DNA of 64,000 nucleotides. Source: Brachycybe producta (taxonomy: Eukaryota; Arthropoda; Diplopoda; Playtdesmida; Andrognathidae). The position numbers and the translations under genes are program-made. Numbering within the stretch: position 1 is the stretch's first letter; every line of letters begins with the position of its first letter. Shown in pieces: positions 52,301-63,600 of the stretch. Under the pieces are notes generated by a model. The model searched no databases and was not told the origin of the DNA. It saw only the letters and a program-made list of their open reading frames with translations. The stretch lies in contig JAUPFP010000053.1 in assembly GCA_036925085.1 (NCBI GenBank), positions 682,001-746,000 of the forward strand, written 5' to 3'.

Positions 52301-55300
52301 CATCTTCAACTTCAACTTCAACTTCAACTTCAACTTCAACTTAAAATTCAACATCAACTTCAACTTCAATGTCAACTTCAACTTCAACTTCAAATTTAAC
52401 TTCAACTTCAACTTCGACTTCAACTTCAACTTCAACTTCAAATTCAACTTCAACTTCAACTTCAACTTCAACTTCAACTTCAAATTCAACTTCAACATCA
52501 ACTTCAACTTCAATGTCAACTTCAACTTAAAATTCAACATCAACTTCAACTTCAATGTCAACTTCAACTTCAACTTCAAATTTAACTTCAACTTCAACTT
52601 CGACTTCAACTTCAACTTCAACTTCAAATTCAACTTCAACTTCAACTTCAACTTCAACTTCAAATTCAACTTCAAATTCAACTTCAAATTCAACTTCAAA
52701 TTCAACTTCAACTTCATCTTCAACTTCAACTTCAACTTTAACTTCATCTTCAACTTCAACTTCAACTTCAAATTAAAATTCAACTTTAACTTCAACTTCA
52801 ACTTCAACTTCAACTTCAACTTCAAATTTAACTTCAACATCAACTTCAACTTCAACTTCAAATTCAACTTCAACTTCAAATTCAACTTCAACTTCAACTT
52901 CAACTTCAACTTCAACTTTAACTTCATCTTCAACTTCAACTTCAAACTCAACTTCAATTTCATCTTCAACTTCAACTTCAACTTCAACTTCAAATTAAAA
53001 TTCAACTTCAACTTCAACTTCAATGTCAACTTCAACTTCAACTTCAACTTCAAATTCAACTTCAACTTCAACTTCAACTTCAACTTCAAATTCAACTTCA
53101 ACATCAACTTCAACTTCAATGTCAACTTCAACTTCAACTTCAAATTTAAATTCAACTTCAACTTCGACTTCAACTTCAACTTCAACTTCAACTTCAACTT
53201 CAAATTCAACTTCATCTTCAACTTCAACTTCAACTTTAACTTCATCTTCAACTTCAACTTTAACTTCATCTTCAACTTCAACTTCAACTTCAAATTCAAC
53301 TTCAAATTCAACTTCAAATTCAACTTCAAATTCAACTTCAAATTCAACTTCAAATTCAACTTCAACTTCATCTTCAACTTCAACTTCAACTTTAACTTCA
53401 TCTTCAACTTCAACTTCAACTTCAAATTAAAATTCAACTTTAACTTCAAATTCAACTTCAAATTCAACTTCAAATTCAACTTCAAATTCAACTTCAAATT
53501 CAACTTCAAATTCAAATTCAACTTCATCTTCAACTTCAACTTCAACTTTAACTTCATCTTCAACTTCAACTTTAACTTCATCTTCAACTTCAACTTCAAC
53601 TTCAAATTCAACTTCAAATTCAACTTCAAATTCAACTTCAAATTCAAGTTCAAATTCAACTTCAACTTCATCTTCAACTTCAACTTCAACTTTAACTCCA
53701 TCTTCAACTTCAACTTCAACTTCAAATTCAACTTCAAATTCAACTTCAAATTCAACTTCAAATTCAACTTCAAATTCAACTTCAAATTCAACTTCAAATT
53801 CAACTTCAACTTCATCTTCAACTTCAACTTCAACTTTAACTTCATCTTCAACTTCAACTTCAACTTCAAATTAAAATTCAACTTTAACTTCAACTTCAAC
53901 TTCAACTTCAACTTCAACTTCAAATTTAACTTCAACATCAACTTCAACTTCAACTTCAAATTCAACTTCAACTTCAAATTCAACTTCAACTTCAACTTCA
54001 ACTTCAACTTCAACTTTAACTTCATCTTCAACTTCAACTTCAAACTCAACTTCAATTTCATCTTCAACTTCAACTTCAACTTCAACTTCAACTTCAACTT
54101 CAACTTCAAATTCAACTTCAACTTCAACTTCAACTTCAAATTTAACTTCAACATCAACTTCAACTTCAACTTCAAATTCAACTTCAACTTCAAATTCAAC
54201 TTCAACTTCAACTTCAACTTCAACTTCAACTTTAAATTCATCTTCAACTTCAACTTCAAACTCAACTTCAATTTCATCTTCAACTTCAACTTCAACTTCA
54301 ACTTCAACTTCAAAGTAAAATTCAACTTCAACTTCAACTTCAATGTCAACTTCAACTTCAACTTCAAATTTAACTTCAACTTCAACTTCGACTTCAACTT
54401 CAACTTCAACTTCAAATTCAACTTCAACTTCAACTTCAACTTCAACTTCAAATTCAACTTCAACATCAACTTCAACTTCAATGTCAACTTCAACTTCAAC
54501 TTCAAATTTAAATTCAACTTCAACTTCGACTTCAACTTCAACTTCAACTTCAACTTCAACTTCAAATTCAACTTCATCTTCAACTTCAAATTCAACTTTA
54601 ACTTCATCTTCAACTTCAACTTCAACTTCAAATTAAAATTCAACTTTAACTTCAACTTCAACTTCAATTTTAATTTCAACTTAAACTTTAACTTCAACTT
54701 TAACTTCAACTTCAACTTTAACTTCAAATTCAACTTCAAATTCAAATTCAACTTCAACTTCAACTTCAACTTCAACTTCAACAACAATTTCATATTCAAG
54801 TTCAACTTCAGTTTCATATTCAAGTTCAAATTCAACTTCAACTTCATCTTCAACTTCAACTTCAACTTTAACTTCATCTTCAACTTCAACTTCAACTTCA
54901 AATTCAACTTCAAATTCAACTTCAAATTCAACTTCAAATTCAACTTCAAATTCAACTTCAAATTCAACTTCAAATTCAACTTCAACTTCATCTTCAACTT
55001 CAACTTCAACTTTAACTTCATCTTCAACTTCAACTTCAACTTCAAATTAAAATTCAACTTTAACTTCAACTTCAATTTCAAATTTAACTTCAACTTCAAC
55101 TTTGACTTCAAATTCAACTTCAAATTCAACTTCAACTTCATCTTCAACTTCAACTTCAACTTTAACTTCATCTTCAACTTCAACTTCAACTTCAACTTAA
55201 AATTTAACTTCAACTTCAACTTCAACTTCAACTTTAATTTCAACTTAAACTTTAACTTCAACTTTAACTTTAACTTCAACTTTAACTTCAAATTCAACTT

Positions 55301-58300
55301 CAAATTCAAATTCAACTTAAACTTCAATTTCAACTTTAACTTCAATTTCAACTTTGACTTCAAGTTCAACTTCGACTTCAACTTCAACTTCAATTTCAAC
55401 TTCAGCTTCAACTTCAACTTCAACTTCAACTTCAAACTCAACTTCAACTTCATCTTCAACTTCAACTTCAACTTCAACTTCAACTTCAACTTAAAATTCA
55501 ACATCAACTTCAACTTCAATGTCAACTTCAACTTCAACTTCAAATTTAACTTCAACTTCAACTTCGACTTCAACTTCAACTTCAACTTCAAATTCAACTT
55601 CAACTTCAACTTCAACTTCAACTTCAAATTCAACTTCAACATCAACTTCAACTTCAATGTCAACTTCAACTTCAACTTCAAATTTAACTTCAACTTCAAC
55701 TTCGACTTCAACTTCAACTTCAACTTCAAATTCAACTTCATCTTCAACTTCAACTTCAACTTTAACTTCATCTTCAACTTCAACTTCAACTTCAAATTAA
55801 AATTCAACTTTAACTTCAACTTCAACTTCAACTTCAACTTCAACTTCAACTTCAAATTTAACTTCAACATCAACTTCAACTTCAACTTCAAATTCAACTT
55901 CAACTTCAAATTCAACTTCAACTTCAACTTCAACTTCAACTTCAACTTTAACTTCATCTTCAACTTCAACTTCAAACTCAACTTCAATTTCATCTTCAAC
56001 TTCAACTTCAACTTCAACTTCAACTTCAAATTAAAATTCAACTTCAACTTCAACTTCAATGTCAACTTCAACTTCAACTTCAAATTTAACTTCAACTTCA
56101 ACTTCGACTTCAACTTCAACTTCAACTTCAAATTCAACTTCAACTTCAACTTCAACTTCAACTTCAAATTCAACTTCAACATCAACTTCAACTTCAATGT
56201 CAACTTCAACTTCAACTTCAAATTTAAATTCAACTTCAACTTCGACTTCAACTTCAACTTCAACTTCAACTTCAACTTCAAATTCAACTTCATCTTCAAC
56301 TTCAACTTCAACTTTAACTTCATCTTCAACTTCAACTTTAACTTCATCTTCAACTTCAACTTCAACTTCAAATTCAACTTCAAATTCAACTTCAAATTCA
56401 ACTTCAAATTCAACTTCAAATTCAACTTCAAATTCAACTTCAACTTCATCTTCAACTTCAACTTCAACTTTAACTTCATCTTCAACTTCAACTTCAACTT
56501 CAAATTAAAATTCAACTTTAACTTCAAATTCAACTTCAAATTCAACTTCAAATTCAACTTCAAATTCAACTTCAAATTCAACTTCAAATTCAAATTCAAC
56601 TTCATCTTCAACTTCAACTTCAACTTTAACTTCATCTTCAACTTCAACTTTAACTTCATCTTCAACTTCAACTTCAACTTCAAATTCAACTTCAAATTCA
56701 ACTTCAAATTCAACTTCAAATTCAAGTTCAAATTCAACTTCAACTTCATCTTCAACTTCAACTTCAACTTTAACTTCATCTTCAACTTCAACTTCAACTT
56801 CAAATTCAACTTCAAATTCAACTTCAAATTCAACTTCAAATTCAACTTCAAATTCAACTTCAAATTCAACTTCAAATTCAACTTCAACTTCATCTTCAAC
56901 TTCAACTTCAACTTTAACTTCATCTTCAACTTCAACTTCAACTTCAAATTAAAATTCAACTTTAACTTCAACTTCAACTTCAACTTCAACTTCAACTTCA
57001 ACTTCAACTTCAAATTTAACTTCAACATCAACTTCAACTTCAACTTCAAATTCAACTTCAACTTCAAATTCAACTTCAACTTCAACTTCAACTTCAACTT
57101 CAACTTTAACTTCATCTTCAACTTCAACTTCAAACTCAACTTCAATTTCATCTTCAACTTCAACTTCAACTTCAACTTCAACTTCAAATTAAAATTCAAC
57201 TTCAACTTCAACTTCAATGTCAACTTCAACTTCAACTTCAAATTCAACTTCAACTTCAACTTCAACTTCAAATTTAACTTCAACATCAACTTCAACTTCA
57301 ACTTCAAATTCAACTTCAACTTCAAATTCAACTTCAACTTCAACTTCAACTTCAACTTCAACTTTAAATTCATCTTCAACTTCAACTTCAAACTAAACTT
57401 CAATTTCATCTTCAACTTCAACTTCAACTTCAACTTCAACTTCAAAGTAAAATTCAACTTCAACTTCAACTTCAATGTCAACTTCAACTTCAACTTCAAA
57501 TTTAACTTCAACTTCAACTTCGACTTCAACTTCAACTTCAACTTCAAATTCAACTTCAACTTCAACTTCAACTTCAACTTCAAATTCAACTTCAACATCA
57601 ACTTCAACTTCAATGTCAACTTCAACTTCAACTTCAAATTTAAATTCAACTTCAACTTCGACTTCAACTTCAACTTCAACTTCAACTTCAACTTCAAATT
57701 CAACTTCATCTTCAACTTCAAATTCAACTTTAACTTCATCTTCAACTTCAACTTCAACTTCAAATTAAAATTCAACTTTAACTTCAACTTCAACTTCAAT
57801 TTTAATTTCAACTTAAACTTTAACTTCAACTTTAACTTCAACTTCAACTTTAACTTCAAATTCAACTTCAAACTCAAATTCAACTTCAACTTCAACTTCA
57901 ACTTCAACTTCAACAACAATTTCATATTCAAGTTCAAGTTCAGTTTCATATTCAAGTTCAAATTCAACTTCAACTTCATCTTCAACTTCAACTTCAACTT
58001 TAACTTCATCTTCAACTTCAACTTCAACTTCAAATTCAACTTCAAATTCAACTTCAAATTCAACTTCAAATTCAACTTCAAATTCAACTTCAAATTCAAC
58101 TTCAAATTCAACTTCAATTTCAACTTCAACTTCATCTTCAACTTCAACTTCAACTTTAACTTCATCTTCAACTTCAACTTCAACTGCAAATTAAAATTCA
58201 ACTTTAACTTCAACTTCAATTTCAAATTTAACTTCAACTTCAACTTCGACTTCAAATTCAACTTCAAATTCAACTTCAACTTCATCTTCAACTTCAACTT

Positions 58301-58700
58301 CAACTTTAACTTCATCTTCAACTTCAACTTCAACTTCAACTTAAAATTTAACTTCAACTTCAACTTCAACTTCAACTTTAATTTCAACTTAAACTTTAAC
58401 TTCAACTTTAACTTTAACTTCAACTTTAACTTCAAATTCAACTTCAAATTCAAATTCAACTTAAACTTCAATTTCAACTTTAACTTCAATTTCAACTTTG
58501 ACTTCAAGTTCAACTTCGACTTCAACTTCAACTTCAACTTCAACTTCAACTTCAAATTCAACTTCAACATCAACTTCAACTTCAACTTCAAATTCAACTT
58601 CAAATTCAACTTCAACTTCAACTTCAACTTCAACTTCAACTACAATTTCATATTCAAGTTCAACTTCAGTTTCATATTCAAGTTCATCTTCAATTTCATA
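50000..58700 (+). repeat. Three tandem HOR copies offset by about 3.1 kb
   Basis: Copies begin near 49.97, 53.02 and 56.06 kb. Markers: ATGTCAAC segment 51193/54343/57475 (3150, then 3132), AACAACAATTTC 51630/54780/57912 (3150, 3132), TTAACTCCATC 50542/53692 (3150). The first copy lacks about 96 bases near 50.05-50.1 kb relative to the second. Copies 1 and 2 are near identical over about 2.4 kb. Copy 3 differs more: it has TTAACTTCATC instead of TTAACTCCATC near 56770, TTCGAC near 58245 instead of TTTGAC, and AACTGCAAATTAA near 58183. Confidence 0.85.
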
Positions 58701-60660
58701 TTCAAGTTCAACTTCAACTTCAAATTCAACTTCAACTTCAACTTTAAATTCAACTTTAAATTCAACTTCAACTTCAACTTCAACTTCAACTTCAATTTCA
58801 ACTTCAGCTTCAACTTCAACTTCAACTTCAACTTCAAACTCAACTTCAACTTCATCTTCAACTTCAACTTCAACTTCAACTTCAACTTCAACTTAAAATT
58901 CAACATCAACTTCAACTTCAATGTCAACTTCAACTTCAAATTTAACTTCAACTTCAACTTCGACTTCTACTTCAACTTCAACTTCAACTTCAAATTCAAC
59001 TTCAACTTCAACTTCAACTTCAACTTCAAATTCAACTTCAACATCAACTTCAGCTTCAATGTCAACTTCAACTTCAACTTCAAATTTAACTTCAAATTCA
59101 ACTTCAACTTCGACTTCAACTTCAACTTCAACTTCAACTTCAACTTCAAATTCAACTTCAACTTCAACTTCAACTTCAAATTCAACTTCAACATCAACTT
59201 CAAATTCAACTTCAAATTCAACTTCAAATTCAACTTCAAATTCAACTTCAAATTCAACTTCAACTTCATCTTCAACTTCAACTTCAACTTTAACTTCATC
59301 TTCAACTTGAACTTCAACTTCAACTTCAAATTTAACTTCAACTTCAACTTCAACTTCAACTTCAACTTCAACTTCAAATTTAACTTCAACATCAACTTCA
59401 ACTTCAACTTCAAATTCAACTTCAACTTCAAATTCAACTTCAACTTCAACTTCAACTTCAACTTCAACTTTAACTTCATCTTCAACTTCAACTTCAAACT
59501 CAACTTCAATTTCATCTTCAACTTCAACTTCAACTTCAACTTCAACTTCAAATTAAAATTCAACTTCAACTTCAACTTCAATGTCAACTTCAACTTCAAC
59601 TTCAAATTCAACTTCAACTTCAACTTCAACTTCAAATTTAACTTCAACATCAACTTCAACTTCAACTTCAAATTCAACTTCAACTTCAAATTCAACTTCA
59701 ACTTCAACTTCAACTTCAACTTTAAATTCATCTTCAACTTCAACTTCAAACTCAACTTCAATTTAATCTTCAACTTCAACTTCAACTTCAACTTCAACTT
59801 CAAAGTAAAATTCAACTTCAACTTCAACTTCAATGTCAACTTCAACTTCAACTTCAAATTTAACTTCAACTTCAACTTTGACTTCAACTTCAACTTCAAC
59901 TTCAAATTCAACTTCAACTTCAACTTCAACTTCAACTTCAAATTCAACTTCAACATCAACTTCAACTTCAATGTCAACTTCAACTTCAACTTCAAATTTA
60001 AATTCAACTTCAACTTCGACTTCAACTTCAACTTCAACTTCAACTTCAACTTCAAATTCAACTTCATCTTCAACTTCAAATTCAACTTTAACTTCATCTT
60101 CAACTTCAACTTCAACTTCAAATTAAAATTCAACTTTAACTTCAACTTCAACTTCAATTTTAATTTCAACTTAAACTTTAACTTCAACTTTAACTTCAAC
60201 TTCAACTTTAACTTCAAATTCAACTTCAAATTCAAATTCAACTTCAACTTCAACTTCAACTTCAACTTCAACAACAATTTCATATTCAAGTTCAACTTCA
60301 GTTTCATATTCAAGTTCAAATTCAACTTCAACTTCATCTTCAACTTCAACTTCAACTTTAACTTCATCTTCAACTTCAACTTCAACTTCAAATTCAACTT
60401 CAAATTCAACTTCAAATTCAACTTCAAATTCAACTTCAAATTCAACTTCAAATTCAACTTCAACTTCATCTTCAACTTCAACTTCAACTTTAACTTCATC
60501 TTCAACTTCAACTTCAACTTCAAATTAAAATTCAACTTTAACTTCAACTTCAATTTCAAATTTAACTTCAACTTCAACTTCGACTTCAAATTCAACTTCA
60601 AATTCAACTTCAACTTCATCTTCAACTTCAACTTCAATTTTAACTTCATCTTCAACTTTA
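57200..60660 (+). repeat. HOR pair offset by 2358 bases
   Basis: ATGTCAAC segments at 57475 and 59833 and AACAACAATTTC at 57912 and 60270 share an offset of 2358 bases (393 hexamers). The offset falls to 2334 by the TTCGAC marker at 58247/60581, a net loss of four hexamers. The intervening 58.5-59.4 kb matches 42.5-43.3 kb in word order (three-copy TCATATTCAAG block, GCTTCAATGTC at about 59056). Confidence 0.7.
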
Positions 60661-63600
60661 ATTTCAACTTAAACTTTAACTTCAACTTTAACTTTAACTT
60701 CAACTTTAACTTCAAATTCAACTTCAACTTCAAATTCAACTTTAACTTCAATTTCAACTTTAACTTCAATTTCAACTTTGACTTCAAGTTCAACTTCAAC
60801 TTCAACTTCAACTTCAACTTCAAAGTCAACTTCAACTTCAAATTTAACTTCAACATCAACTTCAACTTCAACTTCAAATTCAACTTCAACTTCAAATTCA
60901 ACTTCAACTTCAACTTCAACTTCAACTTCAACTTTAAATTCATCTTCAACTTCAACTTCAAACTCAACTTCAATTTCATCTTCAAGTTCAACTTCAACTT
61001 CAACTTCAAAGTAAAATTCAACTTCAACTTCAACTTCAATGTCAACTTCAACTTCAACTTCAAATTTAACTTCAACTTCAACTTCGACTTCAACTTCGAC
61101 TTCAACTTCAAATTCAACTTCAACTTCAACTTCAACTTCAACTTCAAATTCAACTTCAACATCAACTTCAACTTCAATGTCAACTTCAACTTCAACTTCA
61201 AATTTAAATTCAACTTCAACTTCGACTTCAACTTCAACTTCAACTTTAACTTCAAATTCAACTTCAAATTCAAATTCAACTTCAACTTCAACTTCAACTT
61301 CAACTTCAACAACAATTTCATATTCAAGTTCAACTTCAGTTTCATATTCAAGTTCAAATTCAACTTCAACTTCATCTTCAACTTCAACTTCAACTTTAAC
61401 TTCATCTTCAACTTCAACTATCAACTTCAAATTCAACTTCAAATTCAACTTCAAATTCAACTTCAAATTCAACTTCAAATTCAACTTCAAATTCAACTTC
61501 AATTCAACTTCAACTTCATCTTCAACTTCAACTACAACTTCAACTTCATCTTCAACTTCAACTTCAACTTCAAATTAAACTTCAACTTTAACTTCAACTT
61601 CAATTTCAAATTTAACTTCAACTTCAACTTCGACTTCAAATTCAACTTCAAATTCAACTTCAACTTCATCTTCAACTTCAACTTCAACTTTAACTTCATC
61701 TTCAACTTCAACTTCAACTTCAACTTAAAATTTAACTTCAACTTCAACTTCAACTTCAACTTTAATTTCAACTTAAACTTTAACTTCAACTTTAACTTTA
61801 ACTTCAACTTTAACTTCAAATTCAACTTCAACTTCAAATTCAACTTAAACTTCAATTTCAACTTTAACTTCAATTTCAACTTTGACTTCAAGTTCAACTT
61901 CGACCTTCAACTTCAACTTCAACTTCAACTTCAACTTCAAATTCAACTTCAACATCAACTTCAACTTCAACTTCAAATTCAACTTCAAATTCAACTTCAA
62001 CTTCAACTTCAACTTCAACTTCAACTACAATTTCATATTCAAGTTCAACTTCAGTTTCATATTCAAGTTCATCTTCAATTTCATATTCAAGTTCAACTTC
62101 AACTTCAAATTCAACTTCAACATCAACTTTAAATTCAACTTTAAATTCAACTTCAACTTCAACTTCAACTTCAATTTCAACTTCAGCTTCAACTTCAACT
62201 TCAACTTCAAACTCAACTTCAACTTCATCTTCAACTTCAACTTCAACTTCAACTTCAACTTCAACTTTAAATTCAACATCAAACTTCAACTTCAATGTCA
62301 ACTTCAACTTCAAATTTAACTTCAACTTCAACTTCGACTTCTACTTTAACTTCAACTTCAACTTCAAATTCAACTTCAACTTCAACTTCAACTTCAACTT
62401 CAAATTCAACTTCAACATCAACTTCAGCTTCAATGTCAACTTCAACTTCAACTTCAAATTTAACTTCAACTTCAACTTCGACTTCAACTTCAACTTCAAC
62501 TTCAACTTCAAATTCAACTTCAACTTCAACTTCAACTTCAAATGTCAACTTCAACATCAACTTCATCTTCAACTTCAACTTCAACTTCAAATTAAAATTC
62601 AACTTTAACTTCAACTTCAACTTCAATTTTAATTTCAACTTAAACTTTAACTTCAACTTTAACTTCAACTTCAACTTTAACTTCACATTCAACTTCAAAT
62701 TCAAATTCAACTTCAACTTCAACTTCAACTTCAACTTCAACAACAATTTCATATTCAATTTCATATTCAAGTTCAACTTCAGTTTCATATTCAAGTTCAA
62801 ATTCAACTTCAACTTCATCTTCAACTTCAACTTCAACTTTACTTCATCTTCAACTTCAACTTCAACTTCAAATTCAACTTCAAATTCAACTTCAAATTCA
62901 ACTTCAAATTCAACTTCAAATTCAACTTCAAATTCAACTTCAACTTCATCTTCAACTTCAACTTCAACTTTAACTTCATCTTCAACTTCAACTTCAACTT
63001 CAAATTAAAATTCAACTTTAACTTCAACTTCAATTTCAAATTTAACTTCAACTTCAACTTCGACTTCAAATTCAACTTCAAATTCAACTTCAACTTCATC
63101 TTCAACTTCAACTTCAACTTTAACTTCATCTTCAACTTTAATTTCAACTTAAACTTTAACTTCAACTTTAACTTTAACTTCAACTTTAACTTCAAATTCA
63201 ACTTCAACTTCAAATTCAACTTAAACTTCAATTTCAACTTTAACTTCAATTTCAACTTTGACTTCAAGTTCAACTTCAACTTCAACTTCAACTTCAACTT
63301 CAAAGTCAACTTCAACTTCAAATTTAACTTCAACATCAACTTCAACTTCAACTTCAAATTCAACTTCAACTTCAAATTCAACTTCAACTTCAACTTCAAC
63401 TTCAACTTCAACTTTAAATTCATCTTCAACTTCAACTTCAAACTCAACTTCAATTTCATCTTCAACTTCAACTTCAACTTCAACTTCAAAGTAAAATTCA
63501 ACTTCAACTTCAACTTCAATGTCAACTTCAACTTCAACTTCAAATTTAACTTCAACTTCAACTTCGACTTCAACTTCGACTTCAACTTCAAATTCAACTT

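Noticed and set aside
49466-58639. A 3057-residue Lys-Leu repeat protein on the minus strand (and many shorter Lys-Leu frames resembling amphipathic peptides)
   Set aside because: It overlaps the Phe-Asn frame base for base and is the AAG TTG reading of the same hexamer. Its ends fall wherever a variant hexamer makes a stop, not at a gene boundary.
60669-61502. Glu-Val frames on the minus strand (also at 1561-1959, 49142-49465, 61894-62331 and 62279-62836)
   Set aside because: These are the GAA GTT reading of the hexamer, seen as mixed proteins only where a one-base register break joins it to the Lys-Leu reading.
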